Below, piece after piece: positions 48,189 to 55,825 of a DNA stretch of 64,000 nucleotides. The position numbers and the translations under genes were made by a program. The notes beneath the pieces were generated by a model that saw only the letters and a list, made by a program, of their open reading frames with translations, did not search any database and was not told the origin of the DNA. The number at the start of each line of letters is the position of its first letter. The stretch's first letter is position 1. Source of the DNA: DALYLB01 sp964468345 (lineage in GTDB: Bacteria; Acidobacteriota; Blastocatellia; RBC074); contig CAYXVZ010000016.1 of assembly GCA_964468345.1 (NCBI GenBank), positions 29,290-93,289 on the forward strand, given 5' to 3'.

Positions 48189-48908
48189 TTACCAAAGTGG
48201 CTGAAACCAGTTGCTGACAATGCCGGAATCTTCGGCGGGACGAACGACTTCGACGGTGGGATTGATCATCCGGGGTCGATAATAACCTTCGACGCCATGC
48301 ACATTATCGAGCGGGACGACCTGCGCGCGCGTATCGCGCTCGCGCACATAACCTTCGACAGCGGGATCGGCATAAGCCCCCATCTCCGGCGCATCGTCGT
48401 ACGCGGCCATATGATGGGGTTCGTTGCAATATCCCATCTGCTCGGGGGCTTCATACACATAGCCCATCGCTTCGGGCGATTCCGCGTAATAGCCCATTTG
48501 CTCGGGCGATTCCGCGTAATAGCCCATTTGCTCGGGCGATTCTGCGTAATAACTGAGATAGGAATTGTCATACGCGCCCTTCTCTTCGGGCGCGGCGTAA
48601 TAGCCCACGCCGGCATATTGCGGCGCTTCATAAACGTAGCCGATCTCCGGCGCCGTGCCGTAATAGCCCACGCCCTCGACATAGCCCGGCGGTGGATCGG
48701 CCACGTAGCCCATCGCCTGCGGCGTTTCATAGCCATATCCATACCCGGAGCCATAGCCGGCGGCCTCGCCGTAATAGCCGTTCATCTCCGGCGCTTCGGC
48801 GTAATAGCCCATCTGCGCAGGCGCATTGACCGGATAAAACCGCATGTATTGTTCTCCCTGTTGATTGACCGGATTGACGATCATGACTTCATCGAAATGT
48901 CTTGGCAC
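48189..48908 (-). CDS. Tyr/Gly-rich repeat protein (YYAESPEQMG repeats)
   Basis: A longer frame from 48983 would overlap the preceding gene by 65 bases. A GTG at 48908 has an ideal AAGGAG site (48915-48920), so I start there: 239 residues. The N-terminus (PRHFDEVMIVNPVNQQGEQYM) is followed by about 150 residues of degenerate repeats of the type GYYAESPEQMG, three of them near-identical in DNA, plus YGSGYGYGYE. The C-terminus (ARAQVVPLDN, IVSNWFQPLW) is unique. Such Tyr-rich, acidic low-complexity sequence is expected to be disordered or fibre-forming. Function unknown; it could coat, cross-link or act as scaffold for the neighbouring subunits. Confidence 0.8.
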   Translation of the reverse strand: MPRHFDEVMIVNPVNQQGEQYMRFYPVNAPAQMGYYAEAPEMNGYYGEAAGYGSGYGYGYETPQAMGYVADPPPGYVEGVGYYGTAPEIGYVYEAPQYAGVGYYAAPEEKGAYDNSYLSYYAESPEQMGYYAESPEQMGYYAESPEAMGYVYEAPEQMGYCNEPHHMAAYDDAPEMGAYADPAVEGYVRERDTRAQVVPLDNVHGVEGYYRPRMINPTVEVVRPAEDSGIVSNWFQPLW

Positions 48909-48914
48909 GATGTA

Positions 48915-48920
48915 CTCCTT
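48915..48920 (-). promoter_or_regulatory. Ribosome site deciding the GTG start of the Tyr-rich gene
   Basis: AAGGAG, six bases before GTG 48908, and overlapping the TAA stop of the small upstream gene at 48919-48921. It removes the apparent overlap between the two genes. Confidence 0.75.
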
Positions 48921-49158
48921 ATCCTTCGATGCCGCGCGCAGTGACGCGATATCGGCCGCCGATGATATAGAGCCGCCGGCCATCCGGGCCGACAGCGAGA
49001 AGAGGCAGTTGCTGGCTGAAAAAGTGAACGTAATTTTTTGGCGCTTCGCCGGGACGGCGGCGGGCCCGATAAATCAGGCCGCGCAGTTCGCCGAGCGGCA
49101 CAAGCGCGGGGCGCATCCGTTGCGCGCTGCATTGCGTGCATCCGCATGAACAAGGCAT
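48919..49158 (-). CDS. Small conserved-looking 79-aa protein of the sigma54 cluster
   Basis: 79 residues. AGGAG at 49167-49171 overlaps the stop of the upstream gene, and its own stop overlaps the ribosome site of the next, the same spacing as elsewhere in this operon, which supports a real gene. The N-terminus has Cys residues (CSCGCTQC), then LVPLGELRGLIYRARRRP, YVHFFSQQLPLLAVGPDGR and RLYIIGGRYRVTARGIEG. It looks like a compact beta-rich domain with a possible metal-binding Cys cluster. No family recognised. Confidence 0.72.
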   Translation of the reverse strand: MPCSCGCTQCSAQRMRPALVPLGELRGLIYRARRRPGEAPKNYVHFFSQQLPLLAVGPDGRRLYIIGGRYRVTARGIEG

Positions 49159-49169
49159 TGCAAACGCTC

Positions 49170-49826
49170 CTATCGAAAACGCCGGATGGGCACGGCCGGT
49201 TTGGTGGAAACGACGGGGGCGCCCGCCGGGAGCCGCTGCTGGGGAACCGGTTGTATGGGTACAGCTTGCGCAGGCTTCGGGGGTCTTATAGGTCCCATAG
49301 ATCTCATAGGTCCCATAGCTCTCCGCTGCACGCCTTGCCGCGGGCGAATGACGACGGGGATGCTGATCCAGACCGGCCGCAGATATTGTTTTACTTCGCC
49401 GGTTTCGCCGATGCCGGCGACGACTTCATAAAACTGCCCGTCGCGCGCCTGCATAATTCCTTCCTCCACACCGGCAATGCCGGCCTTGCTCAGAATATTG
49501 CAAAGGCGGGTGCCGACCTGGTACACGGGCTTGAGATCTGGCGTCTGGGCCACAACGGGGCCGAGACGCGGCAGGCCCGTGCAAAATCCTTTGACCGCGC
49601 CGCGAACCTGTTCGATCACGGGGCCGATGCCGGGGATGAATTTGGTCACGAGCGGCATGGCCTTGCTGGCAAGTTTCTTGAGTCCTTTCCAGAACCCGAT
49701 GGTGTTGCCGATGCCGTCGACCCCCTCGACCCATTCATATAACTGTCCGTCGGGACCGGGCCGGACTTCGCCGGCGTAATTTCCGATGCCCATCATTTGT
49801 GTCATGTCCATTCTTCCTATTGGCAT
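49170..49826 (-). CDS. Unrecognised protein with hydrophobic amphipathic centre and Pro-rich tail
   Basis: 218 residues from the ATG at 49826, fixed by AGGAGG at 49836-49841 that overlaps the upstream stop. Segments: GPDGQLYEWVEGVDGIGNTIGF, then a Lys/hydrophobic stretch KGLKKLASKAMPLVTKFIPG and IGPVIEQVRGAVKGF that could form a membrane-active amphipathic helix, then ARDGQFYEVVAGIG echoing the first segment, and a Pro-rich C-terminus (PIRPPKPAQAVPIQPVPQQ). The DNA encoding MGPMRSMGPIRPP contains the direct repeat ATAGGTCCCATAG. A membrane-interacting minor component is conceivable. No family recognised. Confidence 0.76.
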   Translation of the reverse strand: MPIGRMDMTQMMGIGNYAGEVRPGPDGQLYEWVEGVDGIGNTIGFWKGLKKLASKAMPLVTKFIPGIGPVIEQVRGAVKGFCTGLPRLGPVVAQTPDLKPVYQVGTRLCNILSKAGIAGVEEGIMQARDGQFYEVVAGIGETGEVKQYLRPVWISIPVVIRPRQGVQRRAMGPMRSMGPIRPPKPAQAVPIQPVPQQRLPAGAPVVSTKPAVPIRRFR

Positions 49827-49839
49827 GCGTTCGATCCTC

Positions 49840-50373
49840 CTATTCATCGATTTGAAAAATACGTTTGGTCACCGCGCGCGGCGCCCATCCCATCGGATGT
49901 TCCATGGTCGGATCGAGCGGTATCCACCGGCCCTGGAAAAAAGCTTCGAGAAAGATATGCGTGAACAGTTGTTTCTGCCGGGGATTGAATCCGACGAGCA
50001 CCAGCCGGACGGGATGGCCGACGGACTTGAGCATGGCCGAGAGCAGAATCGTCATATCGTCGCAATCGCCCGCGCGCAGTTCGATCATTCGACGGGCCGT
50101 GTGCAACAGCTCAACGCGATAGATATCCCGCGTGTATCTCACGTTCCGCTGCACCCAATCGAACAGCGCGTGAATTTCACCCAGATAGCTTTTGGGCGGA
50201 ATGCCATAGCCACGCAGAATTTCGATGGCCTTCTGCCGCACGCGAAAATCCTTGGCGCCTTCGCGAACGAGGTGCGCGATCAATCCCACGGTCTTCTGCG
50301 TTCCGGCGTATCCCCGCGGCACCCGGGCCATGAAAATGCGCATCGGCATTGGTTGTGACTGGCTCCGTCTCAT
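49840..50373 (-). CDS. Transglutaminase-like cysteine protein, first gene of the sigma54 cluster
   Basis: 177 residues. The open frame reaches TTG 50439, but the ATG at 50373 has GGAGG at 50382-50386 and sits a short leader after a sigma54 promoter, so I start there. The transglutaminase-like triad is visible: Cys104 in RAGDCDDMTILLSAML, His139 in LFTHIFLEAFF and Asp154 in PLDPT. FDWVQRNVRYTRD is the usual preceding helix. Such proteins act as cysteine proteases or cross-linking enzymes, and in phages they can be maturation enzymes. Here it could process or cross-link the Gln/Tyr-rich neighbours; that is inference. The protein is cytoplasmic (no signal). Confidence 0.85.
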   Translation of the reverse strand: MRRSQSQPMPMRIFMARVPRGYAGTQKTVGLIAHLVREGAKDFRVRQKAIEILRGYGIPPKSYLGEIHALFDWVQRNVRYTRDIYRVELLHTARRMIELRAGDCDDMTILLSAMLKSVGHPVRLVLVGFNPRQKQLFTHIFLEAFFQGRWIPLDPTMEHPMGWAPRAVTKRIFQIDE

Positions 50374-50398
50374 TCTCAATCCCTCCACCGGTTCTATT

Positions 50399-50414
50399 GG
50401 CAACGGGTATGCCA
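50399..50414 (-). promoter_or_regulatory. Putative sigma54 (-24/-12) promoter
   Basis: Minus strand TGGCATACCCGTTGCC, matching consensus TGGCACG-N4-TTGCW at exact spacing with the invariant GG and GC. The predicted start of transcription near 50388 lies just before the GGAGG and ATG of the transglutaminase-like gene. A sigma54 activator ends the same gene array. Confidence 0.72.
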
Positions 50415-50538
50415 GCAGGGCAGGATCGCGAATGTGCAATGTTGACAGGGGTCCTGGCGATTGCGGGCAATCGGCGTGTCATTTTGTTTATGCAGGTGGG
50501 GCTGTTCTTGACATAAAAATCACGGCTTGAGATTTCTC

Positions 50539-50576
50539 ATAGGTCCTATAGGTCCTATAAGACCTATAGGACCTAT
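50539..50576. repeat. Perfect hairpin of CCTATAGG repeats
   Basis: 16-base arms ATAGGTCCTATAGGTC and exact complement around a 6-base loop, followed by AAAAACCCTC. It lies between the divergent cluster starts at 50373 and 50659. A direct-repeat relative (ATAGGTCCCATAG, twice) is inside the gene at 49285-49322. Confidence 0.85.
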
Positions 50577-50590
50577 AAAAACCCTCTTGA

Positions 50591-50616
50591 TTGTGACACT
50601 CTGAAAACCATCACAA
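50591..50616. promoter_or_regulatory. Dyad site shared by both oxygenase operons (copy 1)
   Basis: TTGTGAC and ATCACAA half-sites separated by 12 bases (ACTCTGAAAACC), 42 bases before the Rieske oxygenase start. Copy 2 at 60041-60066 is identical at 23 of 26 positions and precedes the other operon of the cluster. Confidence 0.75.
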
Positions 50617-50658
50617 CGACCGTGCCATGAACAAACACTTATTCGATAATAGGCCCGC

Positions 50659-51660
50659 ATGCCATCGATCGTGGAAACAACGACATTCAATTGCCCGCAG
50701 AAAATCATCGCGGGATGGTACTGGGCCATGCGATCGCATGAAGTCAGGCGCGGGCGGGCGGTGCCATTGCATTTTCTGGGGCGCGAGCTGGTTCTATATC
50801 GCGGGGAGGACCACCGCGTCGTCGCGATGGACGCGTATTGCCCGCATATGGGCGCGCACCTGGCCGAAGGGAAAGTCGAGGGCAAGGAACTGCGCTGCCT
50901 GTTTCATTACTGGAAGTTCGATGCCGATGGGCAGTGCACGGAAATTCCCTGCCAATCGAGCACGGGAACGGTTCCGCGCATTCGCACCTGGCCCGTTCAG
51001 GAGGCCTATGGCCTCATCTGGATCTGGACGGGCGAATCGCCGCGGCAGCCCATTCCCTTTGCGCCGGAACTCGGCGGCACGGAGTGCGAAGCGCGGCTGG
51101 GGAACCGTTTCGTCAAGCCGTGTCATCCGAATGTGATGATGATCAATGCCATCGATGCCCAGCATTTCAATTCAGTGCATCACCTGCCGGTGAATCTCGA
51201 TCTGCAGCCGGAGGTGCTGCACGAGAACTGCATCGTCTTTCGCAATACCACGCGCGTGCCGGAAACATCGGTCTTCACGCGTTTTCTGGCGCGGTTTTAT
51301 CGCAATGCATTGACCTATGAGTTGTGTTACTGGTTCGGCAGCACGGGCACGGTCACGATCGGCCCGGATTTCCTGCACTTTCACATCCTGTTCGCGCTGC
51401 GGCCGACGGCGGAGGGAAAATCCGAAGGACAGACGGTTCTGCTGACGAAACGGCGTAAGGGCTGGATGGGAAAGCTTCTCAATCGAATCCTGCTTTTTCT
51501 GACGGCGATCGTCGGCGCATATTTCGCAAAAGGCGATACGAAGATCTTTAATTCGATTCAATTCAATTTGCGCACCCCGATTCGCGCCGACCTGCCCATC
51601 ATTCGATTCATTCAACACGTCGAATCGCAGGCCACCGTCGCATGGGGCTTGCATTCGTAG
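50659..51660 (+). CDS. Rieske non-heme iron oxygenase 1
   Basis: 333 residues. The Rieske [2Fe-2S] ligands are Cys61/His63 (CPHMGAHL) and Cys80/His83 (CLFHYW). The mononuclear iron site is NAIDAQHFNSVHH with Asp166, His169 and His174. The catalytic domain is short and resembles KshA/sterol or 7-desaturase-type oxygenases rather than aromatic-ring dioxygenases. A hydrophobic stretch (RILLFLTAIVGAYFA, about 280) suggests membrane association. It hydroxylates or desaturates an unknown substrate with electrons from a ferredoxin such as the one at 58267. First gene of a four-gene plus-strand operon, preceded by the shared dyad site. Confidence 0.9.
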   Translation: MPSIVETTTFNCPQKIIAGWYWAMRSHEVRRGRAVPLHFLGRELVLYRGEDHRVVAMDAYCPHMGAHLAEGKVEGKELRCLFHYWKFDADGQCTEIPCQSSTGTVPRIRTWPVQEAYGLIWIWTGESPRQPIPFAPELGGTECEARLGNRFVKPCHPNVMMINAIDAQHFNSVHHLPVNLDLQPEVLHENCIVFRNTTRVPETSVFTRFLARFYRNALTYELCYWFGSTGTVTIGPDFLHFHILFALRPTAEGKSEGQTVLLTKRRKGWMGKLLNRILLFLTAIVGAYFAKGDTKIFNSIQFNLRTPIRADLPIIRFIQHVESQATVAWGLHS

Positions 51661-51691
51661 TAACGCCTTGCGGGCGGTATTACAAACAAAG

Positions 51692-52450
51692 ATGGCAAAA
51701 GAAGCCCTTACAATAACGCAGACGGTCCACGCGAAGACGTCCAATCGACTTCGCGCCGACATCACGCCAGTCGCATCTCTTCGCCCGGAAGACAAAGTAC
51801 GAATGTTCGCGCTGATGCAGAAATATTATGACGGGGTCGAGGAAGGCACGTTTCATCGCGACCTCGCGCGCAAGGACGCCGTGATCCTGCTGCGCGATGC
51901 AGACGATCTGCGGGGTTTTTCGACTTTGGTTACCATAACGCTCAATCACAAGGGCAGGATCGTTCGCGGCCTTTTCAGCGGCGACACGGTGATCGAGAAA
52001 TCGCACTGGGGACAGACCGCGCTCGGAAAGGCCTTTCTCTGGTATCTGTTTTGCGAAAAGCTGCGGCGACCCTTTACCCCGCTGTACTGGCTTCTGATCA
52101 CGAAGGGGTATAAAACCTATTTGATGATGGCGAATAATTTTGTCGAGCATTACCCGCGATATGAGTTTCAAACGCCGTCCGCGGCGCAATCGCTGCTCGA
52201 TGCCTTTTATCGACGGCTCTTTCCGGACGGCTACGATGCCGCCACAGGTCTGATTCATTGCGATGCCACCGCTTGCCGATTGAAAGCCGGCATCGCGGAG
52301 ACGTGCGAATCGCTACGCGCGACGCAGCCGCGCATCGCCTTTTTCGAGCGTGCCAATCCCCGCTGGCGGGAGGGCTTCGAACTCGCCTGCATTGCGCGAA
52401 TGACGCTCGCAATGCCTTTTCGATACGCAATCAAGGTTCTCTTTCGATGA
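51692..52450 (+). CDS. GNAT-like acyltransferase-fold protein
   Basis: 252 residues from ATG 51692; a TTG at 51668 is an alternative. LRPEDKVRMFALMQKYYDGV, VILLRDADDLRGFSTLVTI and a loop RGLFSGDTVIEKSHWGQTALGKAF (in parts) resemble the acetyl-CoA-binding region of GNAT or acyl-amino-acid synthase folds. The later half is helical. It is not a classic acetyltransferase: the R-x-x-G-x-G/A motif is absent. Overlap ATGA with the SDR gene shows coupling. Possible role: transfer of an acyl group to the cluster's product; low certainty. Confidence 0.72.
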   Translation: MAKEALTITQTVHAKTSNRLRADITPVASLRPEDKVRMFALMQKYYDGVEEGTFHRDLARKDAVILLRDADDLRGFSTLVTITLNHKGRIVRGLFSGDTVIEKSHWGQTALGKAFLWYLFCEKLRRPFTPLYWLLITKGYKTYLMMANNFVEHYPRYEFQTPSAAQSLLDAFYRRLFPDGYDAATGLIHCDATACRLKAGIAETCESLRATQPRIAFFERANPRWREGFELACIARMTLAMPFRYAIKVLFR

Positions 52451-53295
52451 CAACATCCAGAATCGTACTGATCACGGGCTCATCGACGGGTTTCGGCCGT
52501 TTGCTGGTGAAGCCCTTTCTTTCGGCAGGCTGGACCGTGCTGGCCAGCCTGCGGAACGCGCAGCGCGCCCCCGAACTTTTCGCGGAGGAGATGCGCGCTT
52601 TCGGAAACCGTTTGGTCGCCCTGCCGCTCGATGTCACGCGCGGCGAAGACCGCGCCGCGGCGGCGGAATACATTGCAAACCATTTCGACGGCCGGCTCGA
52701 TTGCCTCGTGAACAACGCGGGCTTCGGCGTATTCGGTCCGCTCGAAGAAATTTCCGAAGCGCAGATTCGAGAGCAGATGGAAGTGAACTTTTTCGGCGCG
52801 GTCCTGCTCACGCGGCAATTGCTGCCGCAGCTTCGCGCCGCGCAAGGCCGCGTGATCAATATTTCTTCGGTGCTCGGCTATTCGGCGCTACCCATGGCCT
52901 CGATGTATTGCGCCAGCAAATTCGCGCTCGAAGGCCTGTCGGAATCCCTCTATTACGAATTGCAACCGCACGGCGTGCAGGTCGCGATCGTGGAGCCCGG
53001 CGGCTTTCGCACGAATTTCGCGGACAATCAGCAATGGGGATCGGTTTCCGCGAACTCTCCCTATCACGCGCAGGTCGAGGCCTTCACGCGCTTTCGCGCC
53101 CGCCGCGCCGCGCAACCGGGCCGCTCTCCCGAACCGGTAATCGACGCGGTCCTGCGCCTTGCAACGATGAAGACCATGCCGCTTCGGGTTCGATGCGGAA
53201 AGGATGCGATGGGCACCTGGGCCCTGAAACGGTTGCTGCCGGAACGGCTGCAAGCCATGTTGTTTTCCGCCGCTTTTCGACGGCTTTTCTCCTGA
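52447..53295 (+). CDS. Short-chain dehydrogenase/reductase
   Basis: 282 residues. Cofactor motif GSSTGFGR at 11-18 (TGxxxGxG type), NNAG at 89-92, active site Ser140/141 and Tyr154-x3-Lys158 (MYCASKFAL). The VEPGGFRTNF loop marks the classical group, close to retinol- or 17-beta-type oxidoreductases that handle lipophilic alcohols and ketones. NADP or NAD choice is unclear; Ser after the first Gly suggests NADP. Start ATG 52447 overlaps the previous stop. It likely oxidises a hydroxyl introduced by the oxygenases or reduces a ketone. Confidence 0.92.
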   Translation: MTTSRIVLITGSSTGFGRLLVKPFLSAGWTVLASLRNAQRAPELFAEEMRAFGNRLVALPLDVTRGEDRAAAAEYIANHFDGRLDCLVNNAGFGVFGPLEEISEAQIREQMEVNFFGAVLLTRQLLPQLRAAQGRVINISSVLGYSALPMASMYCASKFALEGLSESLYYELQPHGVQVAIVEPGGFRTNFADNQQWGSVSANSPYHAQVEAFTRFRARRAAQPGRSPEPVIDAVLRLATMKTMPLRVRCGKDAMGTWALKRLLPERLQAMLFSAAFRRLFS

Positions 53296-53303
53296 GCTTT
53301 GCC

Positions 53304-54209
53304 ATGTTGGATCTCGACACGCGACTGCACATGCCGTCTTTGGAATCCGATCATTCGCTGCATCCCATCGTGGCTTCCGCAATGAAACAACGCGCGGAGC
53401 CCGCGGGAACGATCGAGGAGCAGGCCTATTGGCCCGCGCGGCATTTTCTCCTGGATCGAACCACCATCTACCGGAAGGCAACGGAAGAAGAGCAACAGGC
53501 GATCCTGCTCGGCTGCAGCCGGCAGACGCTGGCCGAACTTTATTTCATCGAAAAGTCCGGGATGTATTTCACCGCCCGGATGGCATTGCTGTCCGAAACG
53601 ACGGAAGAGCGAATGAGCTATAGCTTGTTTGCCGCGGATGAAGCGGTGCATTTCGAATGGATTCGCCGGTATGCAGATGCTGAAACCGTCGCGGCCTTTG
53701 CCGGAAACCCCTTCATTCTATATATCGACGATCTGCTGCGAGCCGAAGACCGATCGACGCTGCAATTTCTGGTGCAGATTCTTCTCGAAGGCTGGGGGCT
53801 GCATCATTATCAATTGCTGGCACGCGATTGCCGCGATCAGGAATTGACGCGTCTCTTTCACGCCATCCTTCGCGATGAAGCCCGCCATCACGCGGGCGGC
53901 CTTGCATTGTTTACTCCACAAAGAGATATCCAACATCGACTGGTCGAGCATCTGCGTTCGCTGCTCTCGATGGTGCAGTCCGGCCCGCAAATGATCGTCG
54001 CCGAAGTCGCCCGTGTGAAGGGTGGCCTGTCGAGAGAAGAACGGCGGCGGCTTTTTGCGGAACTCGATTGCGAACGGGAAACCCAACGACGGCTCGATAT
54101 CCTGCGATCCTTGATCGGCCATGCGAACGGCGGCCCATCGATGTTGCAAATGCTCGAAGAAAGCGGCGCCCTGCAAGCCTGGTCCGCCGACCAGTGCGCA
54201 ACGATTTAA
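53304..54209 (+). CDS. Ferritin-like diiron oxygenase candidate
   Basis: 301 residues from ATG 53304, eight bases after the SDR stop; the upstream open frame is only antisense-like extension. The core is helical with a two-Glu/ExxH pattern: Glu78 or 83 (LAELYFIEKSG), Glu113-x2-His116 (ADEAVHFEW), Glu162 (LLEGWGLHHY), Glu192-x2-His195 (RDEARHHAGG). This spacing is that of carboxylate-bridged diiron proteins. It may hydroxylate, desaturate or act on nitrogen; I cannot separate these. It closes the plus-strand operon and meets the GH3 gene convergently at a hairpin. Confidence 0.83.
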   Translation: MLDLDTRLHMPSLESDHSLHPIVASAMKQRAEPAGTIEEQAYWPARHFLLDRTTIYRKATEEEQQAILLGCSRQTLAELYFIEKSGMYFTARMALLSETTEERMSYSLFAADEAVHFEWIRRYADAETVAAFAGNPFILYIDDLLRAEDRSTLQFLVQILLEGWGLHHYQLLARDCRDQELTRLFHAILRDEARHHAGGLALFTPQRDIQHRLVEHLRSLLSMVQSGPQMIVAEVARVKGGLSREERRRLFAELDCERETQRRLDILRSLIGHANGGPSMLQMLEESGALQAWSADQCATI

Positions 54210-54222
54210 AATCACCAAATTC

Positions 54223-54272
54223 CGCGAAGCGTTTGGAGTGCGGCGAGCTCGGCGCACTCCAAACGCTTCGCG
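54223..54272. terminator. Bidirectional hairpin between convergent operons (repeat family F)
   Basis: Exact 19-base arms CGCGAAGCGTTTGGAGTGC and complement, with a 12-base centre. It lies 13 bases after one stop and 14 before the other. It shares sequence with family F (GGAGTGCGGCG), so it may be a repeat co-opted as a terminator; no T-run is seen. Confidence 0.65.
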
Positions 54273-54286
54273 TATTCAGAGCATAC

Positions 54287-55825
54287 TCAGGATTGCGTTG
54301 ACAGGATTTGAATTGATGTCAGGCAGGAAGGCTTGATATCGCCGAGGCGCATGCCGCGCTGAAGGAATGCGGCAAAATATTCATTGCGCAGATTCGCAAC
54401 GACCTCGACCTCGACCGGCCCCAGTTGGCCGAGCATTCTTGCCTGACGGTAATGAAAGGCGTGACAGAGTGAGAGATCGATTTCCGCGCTATGGATTTCG
54501 ACCTCTCGATCGACCAATAACCGGTAATGCCGCTGGTCGGCCGCCGGGACCAGCGTGAAGAAGGCATCGGCGGGCAATACGGGCTGCAGGCATTCGCGCA
54601 CAAAGGCTTCATTCAATTTCTCTCCCACCAGATCGCAGACGGCGCCGGCCCGGCCGATGAATTCGAGGCAGGGGGAGTCCCGATAAAAATGCGTCACGCG
54701 CACGCGGTCGCCGATGCGATAGCGCGAGAGGCCGCCCTTCTGCGAAAGGACGATCTCGTATTCCTTCCCGGCTTCGAGTTCGTGCAGGCGAAAGACGCGC
54801 CCTTCCGCATCGAGAAATTCATAGAAGACTTCCGCCGGCAGGGGAACAAATCCCCCGGCCGGCGTGTAGGGCATCGTCATCGGCGCTTCGGTGGATAGCA
54901 GTCCCTTGCCCTGCATCCGAACGCCGGGAAAATTCGCCGCAAGCCTTCGTGCGGCGGAGGCCGCATGCGCGCTGGTCCAGCATGAAAGCATTTTTAATTC
55001 CGGCCAGATCCGTTGCCAGTCCGGCGTCGATTCCGAGAGCAATGATAGCCGCGCAACCGAAGCCCGCCGGAAGTTGAAACGCATTCCCTCGCAATCGACC
55101 GTTCCCCGCTGCATGTCCGCAAGCATCCTCTCCTGATTGGCAACGATGAAATCGAGCATGACTTCCAGGAAGGAAGGATTCCAGATCGACACCGTTTCGA
55201 GCTTTGGCTCGGCGAGCAGGAAGAGCGACAACACCCGCTTGAAATTTTGCGGATCCTGCAACCGCGTGAGGGATGGCGGCGCAATCAGAAAATGACGCAA
55301 TAGCGGCTGCATCCATCCGTCCAGATATTCCGCGTCGTCTTCCAATCCGATGCGAACGCCCTGCGCAGTCGATGCGATTTCACGAAACGCGGGGGAGATG
55401 CTCATGAAGATCTTTCCGGTTCGAAATTGCGGGCCGTGATTGAGCAGGTCCGCCAGCCAGAGAAGAAACATCCGACTGAAAGAGCGGCGCAACGAATCTG
55501 TATACGGGATGAACTTTGCCGCGCCGGAACTGCCCGAGGTCTTTTCATAAAAGCGAACCGGCTCGGGCGTCAGGATTTGTTTTTCGGTTTGCTGCTGCCT
55601 GTGAATCCACTCTTCCAGATCCTCATAACGAACGATGGGCAGTCGGCTGGCGAATTCGTCATAGCCGTCGCCGGGCTTGAGGCCGTGCGACCGCCCGTAT
55701 GCAGTCCGCGCGATATCGTGCAAGAGCTCGTCGAGCAGGCGTTGCTGCGTCTGCTCCGGCCGTTGCAACGCCCGCTCAAATCGTCGCAGCGCGGGTTTTA
55801 AAATGTAACCTGCGGTTCGGAACAT
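54287..55825 (-). CDS. GH3 family acyl-adenylate/amide synthetase
   Basis: 512 residues. ATP-binding motif 1 EKTSGSSGAAKFIPYT at 94-109, motif 2 region YTPAGGFVPLP, and motif 3 GLSRYRIGDRVRV. The layout matches plant-type GH3 enzymes and their bacterial homologs, which adenylate a carboxylic acid and join it to an amine or amino acid. The first helix overlaps the upstream acyltransferase gene by 28 bases; no shorter start is supported. In this cluster it may conjugate the oxidised acid product. It is the last gene of the minus-strand operon. Confidence 0.88.
   Translation of the reverse strand: MFRTAGYILKPALRRFERALQRPEQTQQRLLDELLHDIARTAYGRSHGLKPGDGYDEFASRLPIVRYEDLEEWIHRQQQTEKQILTPEPVRFYEKTSGSSGAAKFIPYTDSLRRSFSRMFLLWLADLLNHGPQFRTGKIFMSISPAFREIASTAQGVRIGLEDDAEYLDGWMQPLLRHFLIAPPSLTRLQDPQNFKRVLSLFLLAEPKLETVSIWNPSFLEVMLDFIVANQERMLADMQRGTVDCEGMRFNFRRASVARLSLLSESTPDWQRIWPELKMLSCWTSAHAASAARRLAANFPGVRMQGKGLLSTEAPMTMPYTPAGGFVPLPAEVFYEFLDAEGRVFRLHELEAGKEYEIVLSQKGGLSRYRIGDRVRVTHFYRDSPCLEFIGRAGAVCDLVGEKLNEAFVRECLQPVLPADAFFTLVPAADQRHYRLLVDREVEIHSAEIDLSLCHAFHYRQARMLGQLGPVEVEVVANLRNEYFAAFLQRGMRLGDIKPSCLTSIQILSTQS

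Noticed and set aside
48909..48983. ATG 48983 as start of the Tyr-rich protein
   Set aside because: It would overlap the 79-aa gene by 65 bases and lacks a ribosome site; GTG 48908 has AAGGAG.
40384..50414. A complete prophage
   Set aside because: No integrase, terminase, portal, packaging ATPase, replication or lysis gene, and a host-type sigma54 activator is part of the array.
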